From assembly GCA_047611425.1 (NCBI GenBank), contig JBLFWJ010000017.1, forward strand, positions 1 to 30,728: a stretch of 30,728 bases of DNA, written 5' to 3'. Made by a program: the position numbers and the translations under genes. Below, one piece after another: positions 1 through 8,845 of this stretch. The notes beneath the pieces were generated by a model. The model saw only the letters and a program-made list of their open reading frames with translations, searched no databases and was not told where the DNA came from. Source of the DNA: JBLFWJ01 sp047611425. Its GTDB lineage: Bacteria > Bacteroidota > Bacteroidia > UBA10329. Within the stretch, counting starts at the first letter, position 1; each line of letters opens with the position of its first letter.

Positions 1-1
1 C

Positions 2-2137
2 ATCTCCCTCTTTGGAGTTCCAACTCCAGCCGATGGCGTGTTGAATGTGGATGAAGCAATCTCGGTCACTTTCAATGAGCCCATTGATTGTGACTTGATT
101 TACGACCCTGTTCAAATCACACTTGTTAGAACTGATACAGGAGCCGACATTCCAATCACATTCTCCTGTAATGGAAACACGATTCTGATAGAGACCAACC
201 CGACATCTTTGTTGAATTCGTTGGAGAACATCAACCTGACAGCTACGGTATCTAACCTCAGCGACTTCAACGGAAACGATCTTGGAGACCCAGTAGTTTG
301 GTCGTTCGGTGTAAACAGAGGCCAGGTTTATTGGGACCCTTCAAACGTAGTTGCAACATCGGTGGTTAATCAAACCGCCAACTTCTCTTCAGAGTTGAGA
401 AACGTTTCGGCAAGTGCGCAGAATTATACGTTGACTCAAATACCTGCTTGGCTTACTACCACACAAACAAGTGGTTCTGTTCCAAATGGCGGAGTTATTC
501 CAATTGATTTTGAGATTAGCCCAAGCCTCGACTTAGGTATTTATGAGGATACGGTGAAAGCTACCATCAACGGACAGGAGCAATACCTATTCGTTTACTT
601 AGAGGTAAATTCTCTTGCACCAGATTGGACAGTCAACCCGGCCGATTTCCAATACAGTTTGAGTATGACAGGTCAGTTCAGCATCTCAGATTTAGACGCT
701 CCACTTTCTACTGATACACGCGACATGATTGCAGCCTTTGTCGATGGCGAATGCAGAGGAGTCGCTAATATCGTTTACGTGCCTAACCTGAATGTTTATT
801 CGGCTTTCATGACTGCTTACAGCAACATACCGTTTGGCGAGGAATTGAGTTTCCGTTTCTGGGATGCCTATCCGGGCACAGAATACCAAGCAACTGAAAC
901 GTTAGCCTTCATTGCAGATCAGTCTGTTGGACAAGCGCTTTCGCCTTACATTCTTCACCCAGGGGGTGTTTTCCAAACTATCAACTTCAATCCGGGTTGG
1001 AATTGGTTCTCACTTAATGTGCTGGCAGACGATATGACTGTTGACAGCGTCCTTTCTACAGTTATTGCCAACAATGGCGATGTTGTGAAAACACAAAATA
1101 TCAGCAGTCAATACAACGATACGACAGGTTGGTGGGCAGTGACTGGAGGACTTACAGAATTCGATAATGATCATTCTTATCAGATACTAGTCTCGGAAGG
1201 GTCTTCACTTCGATTTTTGGGAGAACCACTTCCGAATAACTATGAAGTGCAAGTGGTTGCGGGTTGGAACTGGTTGGGTTATCCGCGTTTGGGTATCAAT
1301 CCGGTAGGAGAGATGCTTGATAGCTACAGTGCTACGCAAAACGACCTTATCAAGAGCGATTCGGAATTTGCTAACTATGATAGTGGTTCGGGTGATTGGA
1401 TTGGCAGCATGGCCGCGTTTAAACCTGGTCGAGGCTACAAGTTGAATACCGTCAATCCTGGGGGAATTGACTTCAGAGCAGCGACTCCTCCAACACCACC
1501 ATTGGTAGACTGCGAGAACTACCAGTTGTTTGAAAATAACATGACGATTGCCGCCAAGCTAACGAACAATGGTGAAGACATCTTTGACAGTCACTTCATT
1601 GTCACGGCCAGCATTAACGATAGCTGTAGAGCGTGGGCACAACCGGAGTTTATACCGGAGCTGAACGCTTACCGAATGCTGTTAACTCTTCCTGGTTATT
1701 TAACCAACACAGGAGCGGCCATCAGTTTTGAGATTGAAGACCTAGACAACGGTAATACCTACACACCTGAATACACGCCAGTGTCGTTCAATTCCGATGA
1801 TGTCGTTGGTGACCTTACAAGTGCTTTCGTTCTCAACATTAACACTGTTGGTATAGAGGAAACGCTGAACCTTCAAGGGCATTGGCTTGGACAAAACGTT
1901 CCAAACCCATTCAACGACCAAACACTCATTCCGTACAGCATCGGAAAATCAACTAATGTGCAGCTAGAGGTGTATGACATGATAGGAAACCGCGTAATGC
2001 AACTGGTTAGTCAAAGTCAGGCGGCAGGTAAGTATCAGGTATCCTTTAACCGAGATGTGTTAGCAGGAGGAATGTACATGTATGTGCTGACTACCCAGCA
2101 AGGGCGTCAGACTAAGAGGATGATTCTAACTGATTAA
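2..2137 (+). CDS. T9SS-exported surface protein, 5'-truncated by the window edge
   Basis: The frame is open back to base 2 with no stop, so the gene begins before the window; the first in-frame start-like codon (GTG at 38) is unlikely to be the true start. At least 711 residues are visible. The start resembles the end of a bacterial Ig-like (Big_5/SbsA-type) domain (FNEPI, ending WSFGV). A beta-rich region follows, then two related modules containing GWNWFSLNV and GWNWLGYPR. The last 75 or so residues are a classic type A T9SS sorting domain: NVPNPFN, then IPYSI, LEVYDMIGN and GMYMYVL. Known of the family: this domain directs transport across the outer membrane and is cleaved, leaving the protein secreted or surface-bound. 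No catalytic motif is visible; an adhesin-like or structural role is inference. A strong hairpin lies just after the stop. Confidence 0.85.
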   Translation: MSLFGVPTPADGVLNVDEAISVTFNEPIDCDLIYDPVQITLVRTDTGADIPITFSCNGNTILIETNPTSLLNSLENINLTATVSNLSDFNGNDLGDPVVWSFGVNRGQVYWDPSNVVATSVVNQTANFSSELRNVSASAQNYTLTQIPAWLTTTQTSGSVPNGGVIPIDFEISPSLDLGIYEDTVKATINGQEQYLFVYLEVNSLAPDWTVNPADFQYSLSMTGQFSISDLDAPLSTDTRDMIAAFVDGECRGVANIVYVPNLNVYSAFMTAYSNIPFGEELSFRFWDAYPGTEYQATETLAFIADQSVGQALSPYILHPGGVFQTINFNPGWNWFSLNVLADDMTVDSVLSTVIANNGDVVKTQNISSQYNDTTGWWAVTGGLTEFDNDHSYQILVSEGSSLRFLGEPLPNNYEVQVVAGWNWLGYPRLGINPVGEMLDSYSATQNDLIKSDSEFANYDSGSGDWIGSMAAFKPGRGYKLNTVNPGGIDFRAATPPTPPLVDCENYQLFENNMTIAAKLTNNGEDIFDSHFIVTASINDSCRAWAQPEFIPELNAYRMLLTLPGYLTNTGAAISFEIEDLDNGNTYTPEYTPVSFNSDDVVGDLTSAFVLNINTVGIEETLNLQGHWLGQNVPNPFNDQTLIPYSIGKSTNVQLEVYDMIGNRVMQLVSQSQAAGKYQVSFNRDVLAGGMYMYVLTTQQGRQTKRMILTD

Positions 2138-2158
2138 GGACTTTTTCGTATTAATCAA

Positions 2159-2194
2159 AGAAGAGGGCGAAACCAAATGGTTTCGCCCTCTTCT
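2159..2194 (+). terminator. Hairpin terminator after the T9SS protein gene
   Basis: A perfect 17-bp inverted repeat (arms 2159-2175 and 2178-2194; core GGGCGAAACC / GGTTTCGCCC) starts 21 bases after the stop codon. The tail is only moderately T-rich, so its strength as an intrinsic terminator is uncertain, though position and stem quality fit well. Confidence 0.75.
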
Positions 2195-2222
2195 GTTACT
2201 GTTTCATCGGTTAAACCTGATT

Positions 2223-2384
2223 TTATATCAGGTAATTTCTGCATTGCCACTTGGCCTTGAGCCAATAGTGGTGCTGCCCGACACATCGCTTGCACTTGAT
2301 GCCCTCATGCTCGCGTTGTGCGCGAAAATGCTCCATGCAGCTATCCTCTGTTGGAAAGTGTTCTGTGAATTGTAGTAAGTTCAT
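2223..2384 (-). pseudogene. IS1595-family transposase, N-terminal zinc-ribbon fragment
   Basis: About 53 residues from the ATG at 2384 (MNLLQFTEHFPTEDSC) have the look of the N-terminal zinc ribbon of IS1595/ISXO2-type transposases: an F-x-T-E-D-S-C helix start, then C-x2-C (IKCKRC), then H/Y residues and the start of a second cysteine pair (WQCRN). The frame stops at 2223 just where the second C-x2-C should finish, and the rest of the transposase, including any DDE catalytic part, is absent. A 7-bp hairpin (2215-2221 with 2227-2233) spans the break. The upstream side abuts the IS3 fragment on the opposite strand. This is a dead remnant; family assignment rests on pattern recognition. Confidence 0.6.
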
Positions 2385-2398
2385 CTGTGTCGTATTGA

Positions 2399-2899
2399 AT
2401 GTTCGACACACATCAACCCTTCAAAAACGTAATCTATTTACGTACTGGTATCTTTCGGGGGAATCAGTATTTTCTTTTAGATGAAACCGAGTTGTCATTA
2501 CCGAATTCAATAATGAGAGCCGTGGAAACAACCGTTGCGGCTTGGAAAATGGCAGTGACCAACAGGCCCATTACTTCAAAATTAATCTTTCATTCAGACC
2601 GTGGTGTACAATACGCCTGCACCGAGTTCACCGACCTCTTGAAAGTATACACGACAGTAAAACGCAGTATGAGCCGGAAAGGAAACTGTTGGGATAACGC
2701 GGTGGCGGAAAGCTTTTTCAAGTCAATGAAATCCGAATGGACCAAATGGCATCGCTATCAGACCATCAAACAGTCGCAACGATCTGTCTTTGAATACATT
2801 GAGTCTTGGTACAATATCCATCGCAGACACTCTGCACTAAACTATATGACACCCATTGAATATCATTACTTTTTACAAACCCGAAATATGGCCGCGTGA
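2399..2899 (+). pseudogene. IS3-family transposase (OrfB), C-terminal fragment
   Basis: The open frame encodes 166 residues. From about residue 40 onward it matches the second half of an IS3-type rve integrase domain: TTVAAWKMA, the second catalytic Asp in FHSDRGVQY, the catalytic Glu region in WDNAVAESFF, and the terminal HRRHSALNYMTP. The first catalytic Asp and the whole N-terminal part are missing. The first 35-40 residues look out of frame or scrambled, though VIYLRTG may be a worn trace of the ITYIRTG stretch seen in relatives. It is followed by a terminal-repeat-like sequence ending at about 2935. A non-functional, 5'-deleted insertion sequence. Confidence 0.85.
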
Positions 2900-2905
2900 G
2901 ACTTA

Positions 2906-2935
2906 ACCTATTGTCCACTTTTTTGTTGCAAGTCC
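2906..2935 (+). repeat. Probable right terminal repeat of the IS3-family remnant
   Basis: Immediately after the transposase stop is TTGTCCACTTTTTTGTTGCA followed by AGTCCA. It ends in CA, as IS3-family ends do, and has the T-rich look of right ends in this family. No matching left end is visible upstream, consistent with loss of the left part of the element. Confidence 0.5.
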
Positions 2936-3091
2936 AATTGGCAAAAGGACTTTAACTCTTTTTTTATAAGGAGGGCTTCTACTCGGAAGGGAAGGTGGTA
3001 ATTGAGAGCGCGAACACTTCGACTTCGCTCAGTGCATGCTTTTACGGCCTTACCGGTACAATCAATTCTTCAGAAGTTAATGAAACTCGGC

Positions 3092-3196
3092 ACGGAGGTC
3101 TCGTAACTCGTTACGCAATAAGGGAAACTCGTTCATGGACTGAGCTAACTCATTCAGGAAGCTCGCTGATCTATTCAGGCAGTTAGCCAACTCGTT
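3092..3196 (-). repeat. Five degenerate 21-bp tandem repeats
   Basis: On the minus strand, five exact-length 21-base units can be laid out: 3196-3176, 3175-3155, 3154-3134, 3133-3113 and 3112-3092. Four begin AACGAGTT or AATGAGTT; the second is more diverged. In one frame (part of a 65-codon ORF, 3274-3077) each unit gives a seven-residue repeat such as NELANCL, NELAQSM or NELRDLR. It may be a decayed heptad-repeat protein or a noncoding minisatellite; I cannot tell which. Confidence 0.7.
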
Positions 3197-3351
3197 GTGG
3201 TAAGTGCCCGTTCCTTCGAGTACCTCAGGACAAGCATTCAGAACTTGGCCTAACGATCTCAGCAGGTGACCCAACGTTTTCAGAACTAAATCTAATTCGG
3301 TGGTGTACGAGACCTGAAAGACCGAAGGAAAGACATTTACGATGTTGTAAG

Positions 3352-3377
3352 AAAAAGGACTTGAAGGAGGGCTTCAA
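3352..3377 (-). terminator. Terminator of the mscS-corA operon
   Basis: Read on the minus strand, TTGAAG-CCCTC-CTTCAA (3377-3361) begins just past the corA stop codon and is followed by a short T run (complement of 3352-3356). The stem is only 6 bp, so confidence is moderate. Confidence 0.5.
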
Positions 3378-3380
3378 AGC

Positions 3381-4445
3381 TTAAAGCCACCGTTTTCTTT
3401 TAAAGTAGAAGAGCATCACCACTGGAATTAATATCATTAGCCCTAAGGCACCAAAGTAGCCGTAGTGCCAGGCGAGTTCAGGCATGTATTGAAAGTTCAT
3501 TCCATAAATACCAGCAATGTAGGTCATAGGTATGAAGATGGTTGACATGATGGTCAACACTTTCATCACCTCATTCAACCTGTTGTTCTGACCAGATTGA
3601 TACATTTCGCGTAGGTCGGCCAAGAGGTCTTTACCATTGTCGATGTTCTCGTTTACCTGAACAATGTGTTCGTAAACGTCTCCAAAATATCTAGAAGTTT
3701 CCGGCTGTATGTGAGGCGTAGAACTGTTTTGTAGTGTGGTTATGGCTTCTCGCAATGGAGAGATAGCTCTTCGTAGTCTCAGCAATTCTTTTTTCAGAGA
3801 TTGGAGCTTAGAAGAGGAGTGATTTGACGGGTTTCGAGTGATGATATCCTCCATTGATTCGATGGTGTCATCCACATGATCGGTCACGAAGAAATAGCCA
3901 TCAACAACGGTATCAATCAATCGATACAAGAGATAATCAGGGCCTTTGGCTCTTGCGTTGCCTTTCTTCTTTTCTAACCGAGAGCGCAAGGAGTCAAACA
4001 CATCCCCTTGTTGTTCCTGAAATGAGATAATCCAGGAACTTCCGAGCACAAAACTGACCTGCTCGTTAACAATCTTATCATTGTCATCAATACCCAACAT
4101 TTTTAAAGTGAGGAAGATGTAATCTTCAAATTCTTCAACCTTAGGACGGTGCTTCGTATTCAGGACATCTTCAAGGAGTAGGGGATGGAGGTCGAAGATC
4201 TTACCCACCTTGGCTATTAGTGCGGTATCATGCAATCCATCAATGTTTATCCAGGTAACCGATTGACTGGTTTTAAAGCGTTCGAGTTCGGATAATTCTG
4301 AAATCTCAATAGTGTTGAATTCATCTGAAGTGTAGTCTATCACCGAAACTTTTGCTTCATCGGTCTTCCGTTGTCCAACATGGATTAAAGCGCCAGGAGG
4401 GAGGCCAGCTTTTGCTTGCCGAGAATTATTGGTTTTGTCAGTCAT
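3381..4445 (-). CDS. corA: CorA-family magnesium/cobalt transporter
   Basis: 354 residues, normal for CorA. The large N-terminal cytoplasmic domain includes the family's typical HPLLLEDVLNTKHRPKVEEF stretch near residues 85-110. Two transmembrane helices sit at the C terminus (about 292-313 and 328-347), and the signature YGMNF (G315-M316-N317) at the periplasmic end of the first forms the selectivity filter of the pentameric channel. A basic KRKRWL tail follows. It carries out passive Mg2+ uptake, with Co2+/Ni2+ possible. Its ATG overlaps the mscS stop by 8 bp, so the two are almost certainly co-translated. Linking a mechanosensitive channel to Mg2+ uptake suggests a shared ion or osmotic homeostasis role, which is inference. 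Confidence 0.93.
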   Translation of the reverse strand: MTDKTNNSRQAKAGLPPGALIHVGQRKTDEAKVSVIDYTSDEFNTIEISELSELERFKTSQSVTWINIDGLHDTALIAKVGKIFDLHPLLLEDVLNTKHRPKVEEFEDYIFLTLKMLGIDDNDKIVNEQVSFVLGSSWIISFQEQQGDVFDSLRSRLEKKKGNARAKGPDYLLYRLIDTVVDGYFFVTDHVDDTIESMEDIITRNPSNHSSSKLQSLKKELLRLRRAISPLREAITTLQNSSTPHIQPETSRYFGDVYEHIVQVNENIDNGKDLLADLREMYQSGQNNRLNEVMKVLTIMSTIFIPMTYIAGIYGMNFQYMPELAWHYGYFGALGLMILIPVVMLFYFKRKRWL

Positions 4446-5301
4446 CTTTTAAGCGTGCATTCTGTGGAAGGTCATTCTTGTACACAACTGTTCGGTAAGG
4501 GAATGGAATTTCTACACCCTCTGCTGAGAATCTTTCATGAATGTCTTTGTTAATGTCGCTATGCATTCGGTACGATTCCATTGGATCATTGCACCAAACA
4601 TAGGCCCTGAGATTTACGCTGAAATCCCCGAAGCTGGTCAAGCGAACTTCTATTTGATGATTTCCATTTGCTTTCTCTACAGGTGTCCGATGATCGAAGC
4701 ATAATGGATGGGCAAGTGCAACCTCTTGAAGAATTTTGGAAGCTATGGCCACATCACTGTCGTAACTAATTCCTATTTCAACGTATTTGCAGACAAGCGT
4801 ATCTTCAATTGAATCGTTTATAATTGTTTCCGAACTGATGACCGAATTAGGAATAATGATGCGCTTGTTTTCAAAGCTCTTGATCATTGTGTGCCTTAAT
4901 GTAATGTCTTCAACAACACCCATTTCTGAAGTACCTACGGTGATCATATCGCCAACCCTAAATGGTTTAAAGATGACTATGAAAATGCCGCTAATGATGT
5001 TTGAAAATGCTTGTTGAGCAGCGAGACCCAATATGACTACCATAATACCAGCTCCTGCAAACATGGTTATAGCCAAGGCCTTTAGCCGTGGTATCAACAG
5101 AACTATAGCAGCCAAAGCCATTACCCAAATCACAATAGAAACGGCATTCATTAAGAAGCGATACCGTGTTGGATCAACCTTCAACTTCTCAGAGGCCGTA
5201 ACAAACGATTTATTCATCAGCCATCTCAACGTGCGCCCGAGGATTGCGGCACAAATGATAATCGCTATCGCAATCAAGGATAGCTTCAGGTTTTCTTCCA
5301 T
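4438..5301 (-). CDS. mscS: Small-conductance mechanosensitive channel, MscS family
   Basis: 287 residues, close to E. coli MscS (286). Three N-terminal hydrophobic helices (about 6-28, 50-70, 76-98). The last runs into the pore-lining and hinge region AAQQAFSNIISGIFIVIFKP, then the beta domain with FRVGDMITVG and NKRIIIPNSVISSETIIN, the best-conserved stretches of the family. An alpha/beta C-terminal domain ends near PFPYRTVVY. It acts in the inner membrane, releasing solutes under hypo-osmotic shock. It is the first gene of the pair with corA. I see no clear promoter in the 120 bases upstream before the repeat element begins. Confidence 0.93.
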   Translation of the reverse strand: MEENLKLSLIAIAIIICAAILGRTLRWLMNKSFVTASEKLKVDPTRYRFLMNAVSIVIWVMALAAIVLLIPRLKALAITMFAGAGIMVVILGLAAQQAFSNIISGIFIVIFKPFRVGDMITVGTSEMGVVEDITLRHTMIKSFENKRIIIPNSVISSETIINDSIEDTLVCKYVEIGISYDSDVAIASKILQEVALAHPLCFDHRTPVEKANGNHQIEVRLTSFGDFSVNLRAYVWCNDPMESYRMHSDINKDIHERFSAEGVEIPFPYRTVVYKNDLPQNARLKDD

Positions 5302-5419
5302 TTTGATGAGCTTAGGACATCAATACAAAAATGATCTATTTGATCAGAAATCTTCAATGAAAACAAAATACTTACAAGGTCAAATGCTATGGAGCCATGA
5401 TATGTGCGTAGAATGTTGA

Positions 5420-6073
5420 GCGTGGGGCCTGAAAGAAATGCGGGCGAGCGTGAGATTGTGGGTGGATAGCTTATTTATTTATTTATTTTTTGGTTCTTTT
5501 TCATCAAGGAAAAACGAACATAAGCCGATAGTAAGGCTTATAAAAAGCAATGAACTTGAGAGAATGCTTCAGCGCTTGAAACAGCGTTTCTCAATGACGG
5601 TAATCGGCTTGTAGAAAGCTATCTAAGAAATACTGCCGTATTGCGGGATAACTCGGGGCGTTTCAAATACCCCAACGAATGTGTTTGAATCCGCGTTAGG
5701 CGGAGAAAACTCTTTTGTTACCGAATATTTTAAAGTGCGGTAGGAGAAAAGAGAAAAAGGCCTTGTGTGTAAGCTTGCCAAAGAAGCGGCAATTTAATCC
5801 TTCGACAAAAGCTCAGGACAGGCGCCACGGCTAATTGCAGTGAAAACTGCGAGCTCAGCCTTTGGCTTCGGTTATAGTACTTGGAGCCAGTAGGAAGCAC
5901 TGCAGCACATATCGACCGGAACGGGCAGCAGATTTACTGAAAGGTTTTATTGTTGGGAATTCAGTGAGGGCTATAGCCGTTAGCATAATAGTTCATTATA
6001 GACCTTCGTGAGGCTCAGGCACCAAATACGCGCAGGTCCTTCGACAAGCTCAGGATGACAAAAGGACTATAAT
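5420..6073 (+). repeat. Long modular intergenic repeat, copy 1
   Basis: This fills most of the roughly 1-kb gap between mscS and the carbonic anhydrase gene. Module order: GCCTGAAAGAAA and GCGGGCGAGCGTG (from 5427), GGATAGCTT with a TTTA tetranucleotide run (5471-5491), GGTTCTTTTT, AAAAACGAACATAA, a diverged middle ending ACTCTTTTGTTAC (near 5709-5721), then a highly conserved right module from 5786 (GCGGCAATTTAATCC) to 6073 (AAAAGGACTATAAT). The same order and orientation recur at 12860-13563. By eye about nine in ten positions of the right module match. It contains three relatives of CTTCGACAAGCTCAGG (near 5801, 6003, 6038). No complete gene is visible in 5302-6319; 6074-6319 holds nothing I recognise. 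Confidence 0.85.
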
Positions 6074-6319
6074 GGATTGCGTTATGTATACTTAGCTTGG
6101 GTGTGAAAGCAAAGAGAACAAAATGTGTTTTTAACATTTTAGGCTCTCTTTGGTGAGCAGCGGGAGGCTCTGCCATCTGTTCAGAAGGATTTGTGCGGTG
6201 GGATTGTCAAAAAAGAAAAGGCGGTATTAGCAACCAACGGGAAGCTTTTACGGCCTTTTCGATAAGAATCAACTGGAATCATTCTTCTTCATTAATGGAT
6301 GTTACTGCCCTCATTGTTT

Positions 6320-6961
6320 TCACAGTTCTCCGAATGCTACCTGACCAGTTGTTACAGAGTACATGGCACCCACCATTCCTATCTCACCTTCCTCCAGCAT
6401 TTTTTTAAGCACTGCGCTCTGATCGATCAATTGTTGGGTGGCCATAATTACATTCAGGTCGGTGACTCTTTGCACGAAATCCTTGTTTGCAGAAGAGCGA
6501 TCTCCATCTTCATGAGTGGCATCAATTGCAGGATGTACTTTTTTCAGAAGCTCTACCAGATTGACAGGAAATCCATCATCTCCATTAAGACGGTGATCAC
6601 AAGCGCCTTTTACCGCTCCGCAGGATGAGTGCCCCAGCACAACAATAAGTTTAGCACCTGCTGCTGCACAGGCGAATTCAATGGAACCCAGCACATCTTC
6701 GTTAATGATGTTGCCCGCCACGCGTGCGCTGAAGATGTCACTGACACCTTGGTCAAAGACTAATTCTGCAGAAACTCGAGAGTCAATACAACTTAAAATC
6801 ACCGCAAACGGATACTGCCCATTGGTTGTTTCTCCAACCTGTTCAATTAGATCCCGGTTACCTCTTACGTTTTCAGTAAACCTTGTATTTCCTTCGATAA
6901 GCATGTTCAGCGCAGCTTGCGGTGTCATTTTCTGCTGAGTTTCTTTTGTCTGAGTCTTCAT
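6320..6961 (-). CDS. Beta-class carbonic anhydrase
   Basis: 213 residues. Catalyses CO2 + H2O to HCO3- + H+ in the cytoplasm or periplasm. The zinc ligands of the beta class are all present: C58 and the D60/R62 dyad in CIDSR, then H111 and C114 in GHSSCGA. The family stretches RVAGN (80-84) and GSIEFA also match. The N terminus (MKTQTKETQQK) has no signal peptide, so it is probably cytoplasmic. It is the last gene of the SulP-Usp-Usp-CA set, 84 bases after the preceding Usp gene. In this context it would equilibrate bicarbonate and CO2 next to an anion transporter. The substrate of that transporter is inferred, not shown. Confidence 0.93.
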   Translation of the reverse strand: MKTQTKETQQKMTPQAALNMLIEGNTRFTENVRGNRDLIEQVGETTNGQYPFAVILSCIDSRVSAELVFDQGVSDIFSARVAGNIINEDVLGSIEFACAAAGAKLIVVLGHSSCGAVKGACDHRLNGDDGFPVNLVELLKKVHPAIDATHEDGDRSSANKDFVQRVTDLNVIMATQQLIDQSAVLKKMLEEGEIGMVGAMYSVTTGQVAFGEL

Positions 6962-7045
6962 GTGTTAATTTAGTTAGTATTCGTTTTTAGATTTTATTCT
7001 TTTGTTTTTCGGCCCAGACCACAATAGTGGGCTAAGGGTTTGAGT

Positions 7046-7873
7046 TCACTTTAAAATCAGTAAGGGAATATTGATCTGTGGAACAATTTTTTTAGTGACA
7101 CTTGTCCCGCGAAGACAGCCTAATGGATGGTCTGGAAAGGACACCACACTTATCAGATCGACCGGAACTTTTTCAGCGTACTGTATTATTGAATGTACTA
7201 TATCCACACCATAAACAACATCTCTTTTAAGAGACAGGTTAGGCAGCCACTTCTTTAGTTCGAATTGATCCCATTTCCTAAATCCAGTTACGTCAATCAC
7301 TTCGAGTACATTGACCTTTGATGAAAAAGTTGAATTCAATATTCTGAAAGATTCAAATTGTGCCTTTATGTAGTATTCATCTCCGTCTAGAGCCAGGAGA
7401 ACCCGCTCAGGCTTTTTCCATTTTACATTAGCTGGAATGACCAATATGGCATGTGAGTCCAAGGTTAATATGGCCGAGCTGAATTTGTCCAGCGATTTCC
7501 AAAAGATGCCCGACTCGCGAGGTGAATCGGTGATAACCAGTTCAATGAATTGTTGGGCAGCTAACGTTTTCACGCCCTTCTTAACGCCATACGCGTTGAC
7601 ATAAGTCTGATAAGGGATGTTGGATTCGGACAACTCTTTAGAATAGTGGTTCGTGAACTCGCTCATTTTTTCATTTGCTCGTTGCTTCCAATGCTGCTCT
7701 TTCTCTGCATCTTGATCTAAAGGTTCAGGAGTCGTGTGATATAGAATCAATGAACAATTTGAATTCTTGGCGTAAGAGATCGCATACAGCAATGAGTTAT
7801 CCTCTCCTTCGGAAAAGTTTATTAGCACCAAAATGGTGCTTTCGAACATGTGTTTATTCTGTTCTGCCGTCAT
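7046..7873 (-). CDS. Tandem universal-stress-protein (Usp) domain protein, second paralogue
   Basis: 275 residues, two Usp folds in tandem (about 10-140 and 155-275). N-terminal half: STILVLINFSEGEDNSLLYAISYA and the acidic/polar helix start typical of UspA. C-terminal half: RVLLALDGDE and the closing strand IPLLILK. It is clearly a paralogue of the gene upstream (shared RKW, YGVD/YGED, YAE, SFPDHPL/SFADYPL, then PLLxLK). The ATP-binding pattern G-x2-G-x9-G-S/T is not intact: the loop where it should be reads SFPDHPLG and only a GTSVTKK remnant remains, so it probably does not bind ATP in the usual way. It lies 78 bases after the first paralogue. Inference: a regulatory or scaffold partner of the SulP transporter or carbonic anhydrase. 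Confidence 0.82.
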   Translation of the reverse strand: MTAEQNKHMFESTILVLINFSEGEDNSLLYAISYAKNSNCSLILYHTTPEPLDQDAEKEQHWKQRANEKMSEFTNHYSKELSESNIPYQTYVNAYGVKKGVKTLAAQQFIELVITDSPRESGIFWKSLDKFSSAILTLDSHAILVIPANVKWKKPERVLLALDGDEYYIKAQFESFRILNSTFSSKVNVLEVIDVTGFRKWDQFELKKWLPNLSLKRDVVYGVDIVHSIIQYAEKVPVDLISVVSFPDHPLGCLRGTSVTKKIVPQINIPLLILK

Positions 7874-7951
7874 TAATGGTTTTTCCCTAGGGATTGATCA
7901 TCATTACTGTTCTTGCTTTATAAAACTTGGTCATAATGGCGAGGTTGGGGT

Positions 7952-8845
7952 TCACTTCAGAACCAGAAGTGGAACTTTGGTTTCTGAGGCGATTTTCCGT
8001 GATACACTTGGGTCGATAAGAGCTCGAAGCGGATAATCGGCAAATGATATGACACAGACTAGGTTAGCTGAAACCTGTTCAGCGTAGTCGCTGATAGACT
8101 TGGCCACGTCTTCCCCATAAATGGTTTGCAATTCATATGATATGCCCTCAAGCCAATTCTTCAGATCCGTTCCATTCCATTTTCTAACCATCGAGCCTTT
8201 GATGACCTCAATAACCTGGACTTCAACATTGTAGGTTTTAACAAACTTCCGTAGATGCTTGAATTGATTATGGACGTATCGTTCATTCGAATTTAGCGCC
8301 AGTACAACTCGCTTTGGCTCTGTCATTTCAGCACCAACCGGTATTACTAATCCAGGAATGTCTTTGAAGCCAATTACCGATGATGAAAATCGATTTAGAG
8401 AGCGGCTAAACCACCTTGATTCTTCTTGTCCGTTCGTGACGATCAAGTCAATATTGTACCTCAACGAGAGTCGTTCGATTCCCTGTTTCACTCCCTCAGT
8501 ATCAACGTGGGTATAGTAAGGCACTTCACTAACCATTAATTGAATTGCAAACAGTCTGATGCACTTTTCCATCTTTTCCTCAGCAGATCTTATCCAGTCT
8601 TGCTGATTTTGATTCGCCTGTTCACGATTATTCCTATCTACACAAGTGTGATACACTATTAAAGGAAGTCCTGCGCTCTGTGCATAGAAAATTGAGGAGG
8701 CAATGGCAGAAGTCTCTTCCTCCTTAAAGTTGACAGGAACCAACACTACACTTTCCAATGGTTGGATTGAATTGAGTATACCTTGCTGGTTTTCTAGTGA
8801 CATATCAATGTCGACATTAGTTGTTGGTCTCATATTACTTTCCAT
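7952..8845 (-). CDS. Tandem universal-stress-protein (Usp) domain protein, first paralogue
   Basis: 297 residues. A 25-residue polar leader precedes two Usp folds (about 30-160 and 180-297). Strand starts ESVVLVPVNF and KRVVLALNSNE and the closing strand VPLLVLK mark the folds. The loop that carries the ATP-binding glycines in UspFG-type proteins reads SFADYPLRALIDPSVSRK, so those glycines are absent. The ATG lies inside the end of the SulP gene (11-bp overlap), implying translational coupling and probably near-stoichiometric expression with the transporter. Known: Usp domains are fused to or encoded beside some membrane transporters and can modulate them. A direct role on SulP here is inference. 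Confidence 0.82.
   Translation of the reverse strand: MESNMRPTTNVDIDMSLENQQGILNSIQPLESVVLVPVNFKEEETSAIASSIFYAQSAGLPLIVYHTCVDRNNREQANQNQQDWIRSAEEKMEKCIRLFAIQLMVSEVPYYTHVDTEGVKQGIERLSLRYNIDLIVTNGQEESRWFSRSLNRFSSSVIGFKDIPGLVIPVGAEMTEPKRVVLALNSNERYVHNQFKHLRKFVKTYNVEVQVIEVIKGSMVRKWNGTDLKNWLEGISYELQTIYGEDVAKSISDYAEQVSANLVCVISFADYPLRALIDPSVSRKIASETKVPLLVLK

Larger units (their letters stand above)
2936..3380. other. Gene-free stretch with decayed repeats
   Basis: No convincing gene. It holds the 21-bp tandem array described separately, two worn relatives of the dispersed CTTCGACAAGCTCAGG motif (near 3019 and 3212), and a pair of related flanks: AAAAGGACTT then AAGGAGGGCTTC at 2943-2979 and again, more compactly, at 3352-3375. 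The paired flanks suggest a duplication, or an insertion beside the corA terminator. Confidence 0.5.

Noticed and set aside
5033..5419. 128-codon plus-strand frame over the mscS start
   Set aside because: Mostly antisense to the membrane segments of mscS; hydrophobic only because it mirrors them, and its tail runs into non-coding DNA.
6193..6628. Plus-strand frames before and over the carbonic anhydrase gene
   Set aside because: Mostly antisense to the carbonic anhydrase; the upstream part has no recognisable protein features.
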